A stretch of DNA of 64,000 bases. Source: Adineta ricciae. Lineage: Eukaryota; Rotifera; Eurotatoria; Adinetida; Adinetidae. Where the stretch lies: the NCBI GenBank assembly GCA_905250025.1, contig CAJNOJ010000129.1, positions 62,001-126,000 of the forward strand. Direction: 5' to 3'. This document shows positions 22,898 through 36,014 of this stretch, one piece after another. The translations under genes and the position numbers were made by a program. Numbering within the stretch: position 1 is the first letter of the stretch; the number at the start of each line of letters is the position of its first letter. The notes under the pieces are model-generated. The model searched no databases. It had not been told where the DNA came from and saw only the letters and a list, made by a program, of their open reading frames with translations.

Positions 22898-25874
22898 TTT
22901 TCTTATTTTTCTTCGTTCTATTTCTGTCCTTAGTAGCTTTATGTCTGGCCGCCGTCATTTTTCTTTACGTTCTGTGTGTCTGCTGCTCTTAATTTTTCTT
23001 TCTCGACTCGTTCGCGTTTTTTTCTTCTTCTTGTGCTTGCCGTCTGTCTGCGATGATATAATGTCTAATCATCAACATCTTTCTCTCTTTCAGCGTACTG
23101 TTAAGTGCGTCTCGTCATGTCTATTTCCGTTATCAACAAAACACACCAGACTGAAAACGTCGACTAAATCTACGACCAATGGTTTCTAAAACAGAAACGA
23201 GAAAAAAGAGGAATCTACGCAAAGCTTCAACAAAACACATTTTATTCTCTAACGTGTTAAACATTCATAACGAATCTTACTAAAAATTATTTGTCAGCAC
23301 GATTGGACAAGTTCTACAGGAAAAGAGAACACGATATGTCCTTAGCGCTCGCATATTCTAGTACATTAAACGACGAAAACTATAAGGGCGAATAAGTGCG
23401 TCGTCCGTCTGAAGGTGTTTATTTGTTAATAAACATCAAAATACGTGTTTTACTTATGAAAGTACGTGTAAATACTAGATGTATTTGATGTTTCTTTAAT
23501 ATTAGTCATAATCGAAGTGTTTTGTCAGGTATTTGTCTCTAGTCTTGTGCGAATAATGAAGCAAAAGAAAAGTGAAGGTCATCACGTTGTGCGAGCGGAT
23601 CAATCGATTGCTTTTTCGAGTTCTGATCGGCGAACAACAGAACAGTAATGTTGTTTTGTTTCAAGACAATAACAATAAAAAATAACACGACTGTCGACTG
23701 ATCTATTTGTCAGTCTCTGAATGAAAACGATAACAAGACAGATAGACAAGCAGACAGACAGACAATGTCCTTGTAAGTATTCGTTGTTGGTCTCAAAAGC
23801 AAGTCAATCATTAATAGAATAATCTGTTCGTGTGCTTGTCTGCTGGAAACTGTTGGTCTAGGCAGTTATTTATCCCTACATCGTATTAGTATTCGTCTGT
23901 AAGTAGGTCAAATTTTTGTAGGCTAAGAATTCTTTTCACGAAGAACTGACAAAGTTTAAATATAAATACAGATAAGTATAAAATATTCTTCCGAGAGTCT
24001 ACCATGAATGTTTTATTAATATTATTCTTCTCATACTTATCGTCATCAGACTTCTGAACGCTTTATATGAGAATTTACCGAAAAAGCGGGTTGATAACAA
24101 ATTACTCACCGTATACCTTTTAGTCAATATATATTCTTTTAAATAACGTCTTCAAGGATAGTCGCTTTGTTTGCTGACAAACTAAAAATACTTCTTACTT
24201 AATTACGTGACATATGAGTTCTTCTTTTTTTCGCTGTCGTCTGCTTTGCACATTAATAAAGATACTGTCACGCAAATTCTAGTTCTTAGAAGAATAAAAA
24301 AGAATGATGCGTAGACAGTTGACTGTCAAATCCCAACCTGCGATAAAATAGCATTTGTATATCTTTTTTTTTGGTTAAGTACTATGACAGAGAAATGAGA
24401 CTTCGTTCTTTACAATTGCATTGTATTAAAAGTCATCGAATAAAAATAACAATTATCGGAACAAGGGTTATAAAGTTGACTACACTTCTTTCATCATCAA
24501 TTCGTTGATTCAGTATGCATATGCACACACATACATATATATCTTTCTAGTCAGACAGACTAAATAAAAACTATGTAACTAACCGTCTCTGTCGCTGCCA
24601 TCGACATCGTCTAGACTATGATGTAACAATGATGATGAAGTAGAAGGGAAAGAAAAAAAATTGAAGAAAAGAAGTATTAGTTAATACTTCGAGGTATTCA
24701 TACGTGTGTGATTAAAATAATAATTCAAATTTGCAATGACAGTTATTAGTCTTTCGTTTAAGTAAATCTAATGCAAATATCCTTTCTTTATTATCTGGAA
24801 GAAATGGTTTTAGAAACAATGAATCCTGTTAGAATTAACACATTCTCTACTGATATGGCTCCTTATATTCATAACGTCTCTTTGTTCTAATCTTCTACAG
24901 GACAACGTTCTCAATTTCAGAAAACCTAAATACAAGATCTGTCTGCAAAAGACGCGACAATCGAGATAAGACCTTTTTTTAGATTACGACGAGTTTCATG
25001 TGGGTGGAAAAAAAACGCAGACAAGATATAGAAGAGTCATATAATCTTACCTATGTATTTAATTCTCATGTTCAGAAACATTCGGCGGAGGAACAAATCT
25101 AAAATAGATAACAGAAAAATGTACCCACCCTGTCAAAATCAATTCTTTGTTTTTTTTAGCACTATGTAATTATTAATTTAATTCATAGAAAGACTGCTCG
25201 TTAGACAAACTTTAAAAATATGCTCTCGCTGTCTACACGTATGAAATAGGCCAACTGTGCAATTTGCACTCAACGGATCGACTATTTCTCGGATTTGTCA
25301 ATGACAAAATTTACAAATATTTTCTTTTACTTTTCTTGCACGCTTTATCAAATAGATGAGTCAATACGAACACCTGACTGAACTTTTTTTATGTTTATTA
25401 CAGACGACGGCATAGAAGAAAAGTAGACGTATGTGGAAGGAAATAAAAGAGAAAAATCATGGCACCGTATGTTTATATCTGACAGAAAAAAGTAACCGGT
25501 AGAGCTGTTTCTGAGTATTGACCATCTGACATGGAGAAGATGAAGAGAGAAAGAGAAAAAAATAGAGAAGACGAAGAGAAACAAGATATATCACGATGTA
25601 TACACAAATAATCGAAGAGAAGAAAAGAAAGTTCACATTATATGTGCTTGATAGTACACCGGTAGAAGAAGTACCATCGAGAGATGTACATACATACATA
25701 CACACACACACATTCAGAGAAGACATACACGCCGATACCGATGAAAGAGCACGAGATCGACTTCGAAGTTTAATCTCTTTGGAAACATTCGTTAACAAAA
25801 GAGACCTGAGCAAAAAATACTAGCAAAAAGAATTGTAGCAAGGCCGGAAGAAGAAAAAACATATGCAATCAAAA
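22898..25874. other. Intergenic region, no supported gene
   Basis: About 3 kb of AT-rich sequence. Small open frames at 22941-23189 (+), 25348-25584 (-), 25457-25813 (-) and 25596-25823 (+) are hydrophobic or low-complexity and overlap on opposite strands. No RNA gene or mobile element recognised. Confidence 0.55.
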
Positions 25875-27237
25875 TCAATATTCGTTGGTCATCGACACAT
25901 CACTTTTTGATGTGGTTGGCTGATATTGTTCCGGAACAGGCAGTGGACCCATGGAATACACGTAGGGTGGTGGTATATAGGCATGCTAAAAAGAAAATAA
26001 CATATGCTTGAAGAAGATTAAGTAAGCAGCATACTCCGTTGATTAACTGTCCACCTGTTTGATGCACAGCACCGTGAGTATAGAATGTCGGGTAGAAAGA
26101 AGGTGGTAGTTGCTAAACAAATTAAAATATTCTTAATAAAAACTTGATTAGGAAAATATTATTACCGGAGGTGGTGCGCCTTGTGGTACTAAATAAGTAC
26201 CAGTCATGGGTACAAATGGCATCTGAATAAAGCAGATTCGAAGAGAGATAAAAGAATAGTGAGAAAACATACATTAGCTTGTACGGGAAAAAACAATGGA
26301 GGATATATTTGTTGGGGAACTGACATTGGTTGCTGCTGCTGTTGATTGAATGGCGTTGATGACTGTTGACCTGTTCCACTGACTCCTCCTGCTCGAGAAG
26401 GTGTAGGAGGTGGTGTCATAGTCGAACCATTTGTAGGATAATAAGACGAAGGGCCTAGAGAAACAAAAAAAAACAATCAATTACGTTTTCATTCCACATT
26501 TATCAGTGAAAAAGCTATTAATATAATTTTTCATGCTTGTCAACACGTCGGTGCTTAGTTAATCCACTAAATGTCAGCGCCGTTGCAACAACTAACCGTC
26601 CACTCTAACTGTTCCTAATAAACTTACACGAATATGATTTTCAAGTTTCAGTCTTGTCTTTCAAAATTAGTTATTCAAAGAAAATGATAATGAATGAAAG
26701 TAATATCTGACGCGAACATGAAAATGCAGGTTCAAACATCTTCCAGCTCATCATCCGAGTCTTACTTGTCGATGCAAGAACATTGTTCTTTTTGTAAGCA
26801 GGTGCTAAAATAATCGGACAATTCTGAAATGTAATCGGAACGATTGCATGCTGCCGCAGAACATCTAACGCAGTATGATCATTGACAAACGAAATGAATG
26901 CAAAGTGTCTAAAAGAAAAAACAATTGATGGGAAATTCGTTTGATATCACATTAGTATTCTTACGTATTTTCTTTGGCAATTATTTTCACATCATGTACA
27001 GGACCGAATGTTTGAAAGCATCGCTCAATTTCTGCACTGGTTGTCTAGAAAAAACAATGGAAGAGATCAGACGAAGATCCAGCAGTGATAATTTACTTCG
27101 CGAGGAAAATTTTTCATAAACAAACGATTGGAAATCAATTGACTTTGTCGAGGAATTTTCGCATCATTTAATTTATTGATAAAATTCAAATGTTCTTGAC
27201 TCGGCATTTTTGTGCCGATTGAATGATTGATATCCAT
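25875..27237 (-). CDS. Boule/DAZ-like RNA-binding protein (RRM)
   Basis: Seven exons: 27097-27237, 26965-27044, 26766-26908, 26273-26454, 26166-26222, 26035-26112, 25875-25985; 263 residues, all phases consistent. One RRM spans about residues 36-116: RNP2-like LFMKNF, an ETF-type helix (EIERCFQTFGPVHDVKII), and RNP1-like THFAFISF, then a strand ending ILAPAYKK that matches the LxxGPAIRK end of DAZ-family RRMs. The C-terminal half is Pro/Gln/Tyr-rich (QQQQQP, YPPLFFPVQAN, PPPYVYSMGPLPVP), as in Boule/DAZL. DAZ-family proteins bind 3' UTRs and control translation in germ cells. Head to head with the UBAP2L-like gene, 441 bp between starts. A T-rich acceptor lies 15 nt before the ATG. Another single-RRM family cannot be excluded. 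Confidence 0.65.
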
Positions 27238-27678
27238 AGGATAGGATTCGATCTAAAAAACGTCAAGAGAAACACAACAATGAAGATGTTCAACCAAATT
27301 TTCATTGCTCTTTCGTCGTCCGTTTTGATATCTCCTTTTGGCTTCATGCCAGAATCATTTCTATTGTTTGAATACCCTTGACCATTTTGTGATTACAATC
27401 GAGACAAAGTGCATTACTGTGCTGCGTGTTTCTCATTGGCTGTCCAGAGATTACCAATGGACGATTTCTTCGTTGATACATTTTTTCTTGAATAGAAAAA
27501 TTCTTGTTCCGAAGGTTCTATCGTTCTGTTTTTTTCCTTCTGATTTTCAAAGGATAAACTGAATCAAAACAAATGACATAATTGAATATTTGCCTTGTTT
27601 TTTCAGATGAAATGATCAGTTATTTATAATGATATTATTTGAGAATTTCACATATTTATTCATATTTAACTGTTAATT
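27238..27678. promoter_or_regulatory. Likely shared 5' region of the Boule-like and UBAP2L-like genes
   Basis: A 441-bp gap between two divergent start codons. A TTTTTTAG acceptor-like site lies about 15 nt upstream of the Boule-like ATG on the minus strand, and a TTTTTTCAG site about 70 nt upstream of the UBAP2L-like ATG. A 74-codon frame (27338-27562) has no support. Confidence 0.5.
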
Positions 27679-30451
27679 ATGGCAAGTTTTTCATCAACAT
27701 TGAACGAGGAGAGAGTTAATAGTCGATCTGATGTAAGTTGTGCGAACAATCGATCTGTAACTTATTTAAATGAATTCTTTTAGCTATCAAGGATTTATGG
27801 CATCGGTCAAACACCTCTTGCTCGATTACGTCCGGAAAAACTCGATGATGGCACTATTAAGGAGCACATATCGATAGTAAAAGCGAAATGATATGAAAGC
27901 TTGTCTCGAATTCAATGTTTCTTTTAGATCCAAGAAGTATGTAAAGATATTGATCCTGATTTAATTGCAGTTATTCACCATGAATGTGATTATAACGTAC
28001 AGAATACCATAGCTAGAATCAAAGCTGGCGATTTTGAGGTAAAACTAATTGTGGACTAAACTTTTTGATTCAACAGAGTTTCTATTTGGATAGGATGGCG
28101 GTTGGCAAACAGCGAAACATAACAATAAAAAGAAAAATCACAATAGCAATCATGTTGTCGAACCAATATCTAATGGAAGTACGCAAAACGAGAGTGAACG
28201 AGCAATATCACAGCGTGCTTCTCCAACTTCATCAGTTCGTGGAAATAATAGTACTGCTGCTGTTGGCGGACGACCACGACAAGAATCTTATCAAAACTCA
28301 TCAATGCGTACAAATGCTGGACGACGTGGTAAATACTTTTTTTTGTGTTTTCATTTCTTCCTATCACATCTTAACCTTTGTCTATCTCCAATAGGCAATG
28401 ATCCCGGTCGCAATCATTCGATTCCAACGAACTCACGTTATCCAGCGCGTAGTAATTATTCCAATACCAATACAGCTAACAAATCATTGTCAACACAAGT
28501 AAACCCGAGTGAAATAATTCCATCTTCAAAGCCAAAAGAAGAGATCACATCCGTAGCGTCATCGTCATCATCGTCGTCGTCAGCGGACGAATATGATTTC
28601 ACTGGTGGCGCAACACAGTCATTAACATTTGACAATAGCCAAAAGCCAACGATTTCATCGACTACAAAACGTCCAATGCCATCATCGATTCCACAACGAC
28701 CGGTATCAATGCATCCAACTGTTCAATTCTCGACAGAACCGATTGACATTCAATTTGGTGATGTTCAATGGAATGATTCCATACCGATGACAATTACTCC
28801 GTCCAATAGCTCTGTATTAGTCAGAGCATTAGACAGTCAACAGCTATCATCTGTTCCAAGCGTCCAAGATCATGGCCATAAATCGGAGTATGTTGTTTCT
28901 TTTGAGATCTTCCTCTATAGAAAAACTCAACAATATCTACAGCTGTAGATTGCAAAGGGCGGAATGATATTATATATAAGCTAGAATACATTCATAATGG
29001 TTCATTTTTATGTATATATTTTCAGTGTCGAAATGAATCTATCATCGAGTTATAGCAATCGCTCAACAACGAATGAAATCGATAGGGAATTACATGAAAC
29101 TGCCAATCGACTTTCAGCTTCATCAATATCAATTGATATAACCGTAATGCAGTGAACGTTTTTATTTGCTTCAAAATCTTTTTCTTTTCATCTGTTTTAG
29201 TCGAATAACACAGCGGGTGTACCTCTAGAAGGAACTTCTCATTTATCTGATCATTTAAGTGAACAACAGCAACAGGAAACATCGCTACCAATACCACCTT
29301 CATCATCATCCCTGCCTGATGCAGCACATTTACCACCAACATCAACACCAAACGCTTCGGAATATACTTCGCCGACTGCTCAAATCAATAATCCATTCAT
29401 GCCAAATATTCTTCAATCATCTCTATCTAACGGAAGCAATATTTCAGGCGGAAACTCATCCGCCTTCACACCTTACAATACAGCTACTGGTTTTCAGTGA
29501 GAAGTTTATATCTTTACACGACATCACATGTTTGTTTTACTCATTTTAGGCCAATCGCTGGAGAATATTCTCAAGTAGCGCCTAATTGGAGTCAACAACC
29601 TTCAAATTTTAAAGCGATGTCTAAATCACCAATGGTACAACCAGGAAATTATCCTCCGCAAGCATCTTACCCATTACCACCACAACAATTTCTTGTAGGA
29701 CCTTATCAATATGCGCCTGCAGTAAGAAACTCGAACCATTTCCGTTTCAAACAATCCCAATTGCATCACATTGTTCCTTTTCTTAGCTTTATCCAGTCAT
29801 AACAACATCTGTAGATCCATGGTCTTCTGCCGGATTCGAGCAATATCCCGCATATCCACCAACCAGTAAGCTCCTATTCATCTTAGTCATATAAAATCAA
29901 TTATGTGTTCTATTTCTTCCTAGATTACATACAGACATATCCTGCACAACAACCGTATCAATCTGCCCAGATTCAACCAGCAAAATTCGGTTCGCATCCC
30001 TTCCGTATAAGAGTATTTTATAGTCTTTCTTCGCATGTAGATCAGTATTCATACGATAAAGAAACTCATGCGCATTATGGGCAAGCAGCTAATTCATCGC
30101 AACCTACAAAAGATACTCTGATGACAAGCAAATTATCTGCAAATGCAGCTACATTCCCTCAGGGAGCTCCATTGGCAGCCACTAGTCCAGCAACAGCTTT
30201 CTATATCAATCCCTTTCTATACACAGTGCCAACGTATTATACGTCACATCAGGATCGATCAATGACTTATCCTTCGGTTGATAATCGTGTAAGTATTTAT
30301 GAAAATGTTCATTCGTATAAAAATCCAAACGAACATTTTGAATTTTTCAAAGGATAATCGAACTGGTGCTTCATACGGTAGTAGTAACAATCGAAACTAT
30401 CATCAACAACAACGTACGCATCATAATTCCATGTGGCATTCACAACAGTAA
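27679..30451 (+). CDS. UBAP2L: UBAP2/UBAP2L/Lingerer-like UBA-domain protein
   Basis: Eleven exons: 27679-27732, 27784-27876, 27928-28038, 28094-28328, 28395-28887, 29026-29143, 29201-29496, 29550-29721, 29787-29865, 29924-30288, 30353-30451; 704 residues. A UBA domain sits at about 50-86 (IQEVCKDIDPDLIAVIHHE, then NVQNTIARI), followed by the GGWQTAKHNNKKK stretch that resembles the SWExVGKKK tail of UBAP2 proteins. Further on, DIQFGDVQW matches the short conserved central motif of UBAP2/Lingerer (DUF3697). The rest is Ser/Thr/Pro/Gln-rich disorder, ending in a Tyr/Gln/His-rich segment. The family binds RNA and ubiquitin and acts in stress granules and translation. Exon 10 may hide a 36-nt in-frame intron near 30005-30045. 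Confidence 0.82.
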
Positions 30452-31428
30452 TGTTGATCCTGACTGTTAAAATCTTATCCTATTTTTTACCTACAACATA
30501 TTCATTGATTCGTTTTTCTTCATTCTTCTTCACTTCCGAACTTCTATCACTTTCATTATCATCAAACAGAAAACAACCAAATGCACAACATCGTTTCTTT
30601 CCTTTAGAAAGTATTATATCGATGTAAATTATTTTCTTTCTTCTTTTGCTATATCGTAACATCATATTCCGTTCGTACATCTTTGGAGAACAAAACTTAG
30701 TCGTTATAATCGTTTTTGACGTCGATTTCTTTTGTGATAAAAGACATTCTCTTTGTAGAAGTCTCGTTAAAAACCATACATACATGTATCCTTCATTTTT
30801 ATTTTATCATTTATGTTGCTTGATGAACTTTAATGAACAGAAAGATGATCATTGATAATAAACGGAAGACAGAAGAAATTCAACACATGATGAATCATTC
30901 TTCGAAATAAAAATACAGAATTCAAAATCTTTTTATAGCTGCTTGAAACTTGATGACATTGACGAAGAAAATGTAGAATTTACTACTGCATGACAATGAC
31001 TATCATTCGAAAACCTCAAGTGTAACTGTTATCATATCTTCAGTCTTCACTTTGTTGTTTTTTGTCAACATTGGATTGTTGTTCTTAACATCTGATCGAA
31101 GAAATTCACCGATGATTCAATAAAAACTTTTTATACTAAGTGTAAGAAGCTTCTTTTTCGAATGTTTACTTTATTTTGCACAATAGCGTCCTCTTTCATC
31201 GCAGAAAAGGCAATTGTTGCATCTCGAATAGCAACAACCATACTCATGGTTTTTCTTCCTTGCGTTTCTCTCTGTCTTAATAGTTTTATTCTATTAAAAA
31301 ACACTCGATATTAAGTGAAGCACATCGCATAAATTATAACGTGACAGTGTATCAGTATTTGTTCGTTCTTTCTCGACGTTCAAATCTCTATTATACCGTT
31401 TTTAGATTGACTCAAGAGCTTCACAGTA
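30452..31428. other. Intergenic: UBAP2L-like 3' flank and kinesin 5' flank
   Basis: About 980 bp. Contains AATAAA-type signals near 30907 and 31121 that could end the UBAP2L-like transcript, and a TTTTTAG acceptor-like site at 31400-31405, 24 nt upstream of the kinesin ATG. Overlapping frames at 30433-30855 have no domain. Confidence 0.6.
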
Positions 31429-34400
31429 ATGGCTAATGCTGAAACCGTTCGAGTTATTGTCAGATGTAGGCCGATGAACCAACGAGAACTAGATCTAAAT
31501 TGCCAAGTAAGATAAATTTCGGCACTAGGAAGTTGCGTATAACGAAAAACAAATGATTCGGTTTCAGACGATTATTTCAATGAATACGAAAATCAATCAA
31601 GTCTTATTAGAGAATATTGAACAGTCAAACGAACCACCAAAGCAATTTACTTTTGATGCAGTGTATGCTGAAGATTCTATCACAGAGAATCTTTATGCTG
31701 AATCAGTTTTTCCTCTCGTTGAAAGCGTATGTTGGAATAAGCAATCGAAACAAGAGTAAAACAAATGTACATTCTTGTCTGTTTTAGGTACTCGAAGGCT
31801 ATAATGCAACTGTTTTTGCTTATGGTCAAACAGGGTAAGTCGCGATTGATTGAGTACAAGTCAATTTGCATATATTCTTGATTCGTTAGGTGTGGGAAAT
31901 CTTTTACTATGCAAGGCATAAATACACCGGGATCACTACAGCGTGGTGTCATTCCTCGATCGTTTGAAGTAAAGGCATTTATATATACAACTGCTAAACA
32001 TAGATTATTAAATATCATTTTAGCATATATTTGAAGCATCATCTGTAGCGACTGGTGCAAAGTATTTAATTCGTGCCTCATATCTGGAAATCTACAACGA
32101 AAATATTCGCGATTTACTCAGTAAAGATGTTAAAGCAACACTTGATTTGAAGGTAAATATGCTTTGTCCTTGTCATTTATTGTTTGTTTTATTTCTTTTT
32201 CAAATACAAAAAGGAGTATCCTGACAAAGGTGTTCATGTCCAAAATTTGACATGGCATCAATGCACAAATGTTAGCGATTGTGAGCGTTTGATGGAAAAG
32301 GGAAATCGAAATCGAGCGACAGGTGCTACGTTAATGAATAAAGATTCATCTCGATCGCATTCAATATTTACCATTGTCAGTGAAGTTTGCACAAGAAGTG
32401 AACTTGATGGGAAAGATCATATTCGTGCAGGTAAACTCAATCTTGTTGACTTAGCTGGAAGTGAACGACAATCGAAAACACGTAACTATCCAACGGCTTC
32501 AATTGCTATATTTCTATTGTGTTGTCATCTTTGATTCTAGAGGCTGAAGGTGAACGCTTACGCGAAGCTACTCGTATCAATCTATCGCTAAGTGCTTTGG
32601 GTAACGTCATATCGGCATTGGTAGATGGTCGTTCGAAACATATTCCATATCGAGATTCAAAATTAACACGTATGCTGCAAGATTCACTTGGTGGAAATAC
32701 GAAAACACTGATGGTAAGGAAAGAACTGTTGTTTTAAGTGGAATCTGTCAATGTTTATTCGTCGTAGGTTGCTGCCATAAGTCCAGCTCATGACAACTAT
32801 GAAGAAACACTTTCAACATTGAGATGTAAGTTCAGAGACTTGTTTTGTAAAGAAGAACTACTGATTTTTTTTTTCAGATGCAAATCGAGCGAAGAATATT
32901 AAGAATAAGCCGCACATTAATGAAGATCCTCGTGATACTCAAATGAAATTACTACAAGAGGAAATCAATCGGTTGAAGCAAGAACTTCTCAATTCAGGAA
33001 ATCCTCGTGCAAATCAATCATATCTAACCAGTGATAGTGTAAGTTTGTTTAGCTCATAGAAACCTATAGTTAATTATTAAAAAGCTGACATTTATAAGAG
33101 TTCCTATTGATTCTATGAATCATCGTACAAGAGAAAACATCTGTGAAAATGTTATTTTCTCTAGAGATCTCAATTCGATCGAGACGACGAAATTGAACGA
33201 GAAAAGGAAAGACTACGCGCTGAATTCGAACGTGAGGTTTCGGAAGTACGCCGACAATGTGACAGTGAACGTCTGACCAAAGAAGAACTACAACGACAAT
33301 ACAATAACCTAAAAAAGCAATATGATAACGATCTTGATGCATTGAGTAATAAACAAACTACAGGAGGAGGAGAAGGAGGTAAAATCGACCAAATATTGTC
33401 TTTTAATGATTTATTTTTTTAATTCTTAGGCGAACAATCAACAACGGGCAATGATAGAAACAAACCGAAGAAAAAAGGTGGTATATTAAAGCAAAGGCCG
33501 AATGTTGATGCGAATGTTGATGATGTATCCACACCCTCGAAACCGATGGATGAAAGTGAAAAAATCGAACGTTTGCATGAATTAGAGAATAAATTCATCG
33601 GTGGTGAAGATGCAGATAATGATGCACGAAAGAGAAAGCGTGAAGAGAAGTTAAAGAAAATGAAGGAGAAACGAGAACAACGTAAAAAATTTGGTAGTGC
33701 TATGAATGCGGACGATGATGATGCTATGATGAGAGTGTTTGATAATGCTCAAGAGGAGGTCAGTTATTCATAAATTGATAAGACAACAACTTACTTACAA
33801 TGTTTCGTTCTAGCTTCATTTTACATGCAAAAAACTCGATGAACAACAGATAGAAAATAGACGTTTGAAAAGCGATAACGAAGATTTACAACATGAGTTT
33901 CAAAGTGAACGCGAAGGATACTTGAGTGTCATTCGTGAACAAGAAAAACGCTTACTTCTCTATCGCACGATGCTCGACAAGATGAGTCAAGTTATGCAAC
34001 GTAATTGTAATTATAGTAATCTTGATAAAATCATTGAACAAGCTCGTTACGATGAAGAAAATAATCAATACTATCTGCCAGAGCTCATCCGTGAAGAAGT
34101 TCAATTTCCCCAAATGGGAAACCTTCCTGCTCAAACAAACGGACGTGCTCCACAAAATACTGCCCGACCAATTCCTACAACTCCTCCAACTGACTACGAA
34201 CCTGATTTCATCATGCCATCATCCATGACAAATAGTTTTCAAAATCCGTTTCCAATGATGAATTCTGATGAAATTGAAACACGTTATGGACGTAATTTGA
34301 ATCCAATCAATATTCCCGGAGAGAAAATACTTAGCAAACGACAAGAACAATTATTAAGTGAAAATTCGGCCTTATCAAGAGCAAAACGTCCATTACAAAT

Positions 34401-34476
34401 GAACAATAATGAGAATGATTATATGAATCGTCGCCTGAATCCATTCGAGGCACCATCGAGATTAACACGAAAATGA
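31429..34476 (+). CDS. KIF17: Homodimeric kinesin-2, KIF17/OSM-3 type
   Basis: Plus-end motor for intraflagellar transport and dendritic cargo. Twelve exons: 31429-31506, 31568-31726, 31788-31834, 31890-31968, 32024-32152, 32214-32481, 32541-32713, 32768-32825, 32878-33038, 33165-33378, 33430-33758, 33814-34476; 785 residues (human KIF17 about 1029, worm OSM-3 about 700). Motor domain about 5-340: [14 protein letters not shown] start, P-loop GQTGCGKS, switch [12 protein letters not shown], switch [32 protein letters not shown], and neck [13 protein letters not shown] coiled coil covers about 345-440, then an acidic/Lys-rich charged segment and a second coiled coil. The tail segment NNQYYLPEL recalls the KIF17 tail. 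The P-loop has Cys where Ser is usual. Faces the FoxQ2-like gene tail to tail. Confidence 0.93.
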
Positions 34477-34889
34477 GGCTTTCTACATCGAATCAATACA
34501 ACAGTAAACAATGATCATATATATATGTGCATACATCCCATGCTCTGTTTTACCGGTGAAAGACCGTCTCTCTTCTTTTTCTGTTTTGTCTATTCTTCCT
34601 AGTCTTCGAAAATCTCATATTTTACCTACACAAGACAACAAGGACACGACAAAAATGATTACAAACGTTCCTCACATATCTGGTGATTCAATATTGAGTT
34701 GTTTTTTCTTTCTTAAGCGTTATTTTTCTTTCTGCTCTATAACAAAACGAATAAACGACATGAATTTGTGTATGACATAAACATCTAGAGTACGAATGTA
34801 TGATATGACTGAAGATGATCTTCGAACAAGAAGAAAAACTATTTTATTATTAATGAATAAGATAAGAAATAAAATTTGTACAAAAACGT
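34477..34889. other. Convergent 3' flank of kinesin and FoxQ2-like genes
   Basis: About 410 bp. A possible AATAAA for the kinesin lies near 34750; another at about 34870 is on the plus strand. A 89-codon frame at 34511-34780 is probably 3' UTR. Confidence 0.6.
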
Positions 34890-36014
34890 TCAGCTGGATG
34901 TTTCTGTATCTGTTGAACCATCTGATTTGGAATATGGACTGCCGATAGTTTCATTCCTATCGCAATGAGACTTGTGTCGTTTAATTGAGCGTGGTTCATC
35001 AGGTGCTAATAGACTATCTACATCGAAACAACGCTTTCGTTGCGTTTGTTTTAGAGAATTTTGATGTAGAGACGTTGGATGAGTTGACGGCGATGATGAT
35101 GAAGATATGGTCATACTTTGTAGATCATTGAAATAGCGTCGCAGCAAATCATTGGAAACATTTGTACTGTTAGTAGAAGATGAAAACGACAAATTATTTA
35201 CATCAGTGCGAAGTTTTTCTGATGGAAGTTTTGCTAAAGAGCTAGAAAGAAAGAAATTTGCGGATTAATGTGAAAACGGTATGAACATCTAAGCAAAAAG
35301 AAAGAATAATTCTCATTGATTTTTATCTGAATTGCAATTGTCAATGATGATGATTAGTGATTATCGAGTGATAATCGCTAATGCGTTTCTTTCACCGATA
35401 AGACGATTCGAGAAAACAAGATCAGTTTACAGTATAATCTCGACTTTTCGTCATCGTTCTACTTACGACTCTACATGATATGGTGTGCCGTTCGTTGGTA
35501 ACAAATCTTCTGTATCATCGTCGTCTTCATCTTCGTCTTCGGCTGCGGATAATCCCATACTTTTCCGAACTCGTCTCTGAGCTCGGCGTCTTCGAAAATC
35601 TCCACTGAGAAAATCGGCTAGATTTGCCGGGTGTATACTCCAGTAATGTCCCTTTCCATTGGCTGACCGGCCAGCTTTAACAAAACAATCGTTCAAAGAC
35701 AGATTATGCCGAATCGAATTTCTCCATCCGGAACCTCTCGTACGAAAATATGGGTAATGATCCAGTATCCATTGATAAATATCTGATAGGACTAGTTGCT
35801 GTTCAGGGGAGCTTAAAATTGCCATTGCAATAAGTCCAATGTAGGAATAGGATGGCTTAGGTTCTTGTCCGAATCGATGTTGTAGAGCATAGAATGAGTG
35901 TATATCTGATGGTATTGAGCCATTGAAACGTAAACGTACCGCATAATCATAAAGTTGTTGTTGTGCAGCTAATAACATTGGATAGTTTGTTATGTTAATC
36001 GATTCTTTCTGCAT
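34890..36014 (-). CDS. FOXQ2: Forkhead transcription factor, FoxQ2-like
   Basis: DNA-binding transcription factor. Two exons: 35467-36014 and 34890-35241, joined in phase 2 across a 225-bp intron; 299 residues. The forkhead domain spans about residues 52-150: KPSYSYIGLIAMAIL, QQLVLSDIYQWILDHYPYFR, GSGWRNSIRHNLSLNDCF (recognition helix), KAGRSANGKGHYWSIHPAN, then the basic wing DFRRRRAQRRVRK. The SIHPANxxDFxxGDFRRRRAQR block is the feature that favours FoxQ2, an apical/anterior neuroectoderm and sensory patterning factor; other Fox classes remain possible. After the domain come an acidic run (DEDEDDDDTED) and a Ser-rich tail with a KR-rich patch. N-terminal upstream exons cannot be excluded. 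Confidence 0.85.

Noticed and set aside
22941..23189. 82-codon frame with a signal-peptide-like start
   Set aside because: Hydrophobicity comes from T-rich low-complexity DNA; no conserved sequence follows.
25457..25813. 118-codon minus-strand frame
   Set aside because: Ser/Phe/Tyr low-complexity translation, overlapped by frames on both strands, no homology seen.
29990..30045. A 52-nt GTTCGC-donor intron inside UBAP2L-like exon 10
   Set aside because: Removing it would break the frame of the last exon; a 36-nt version keeps frame but is very short, so the exon was left whole.
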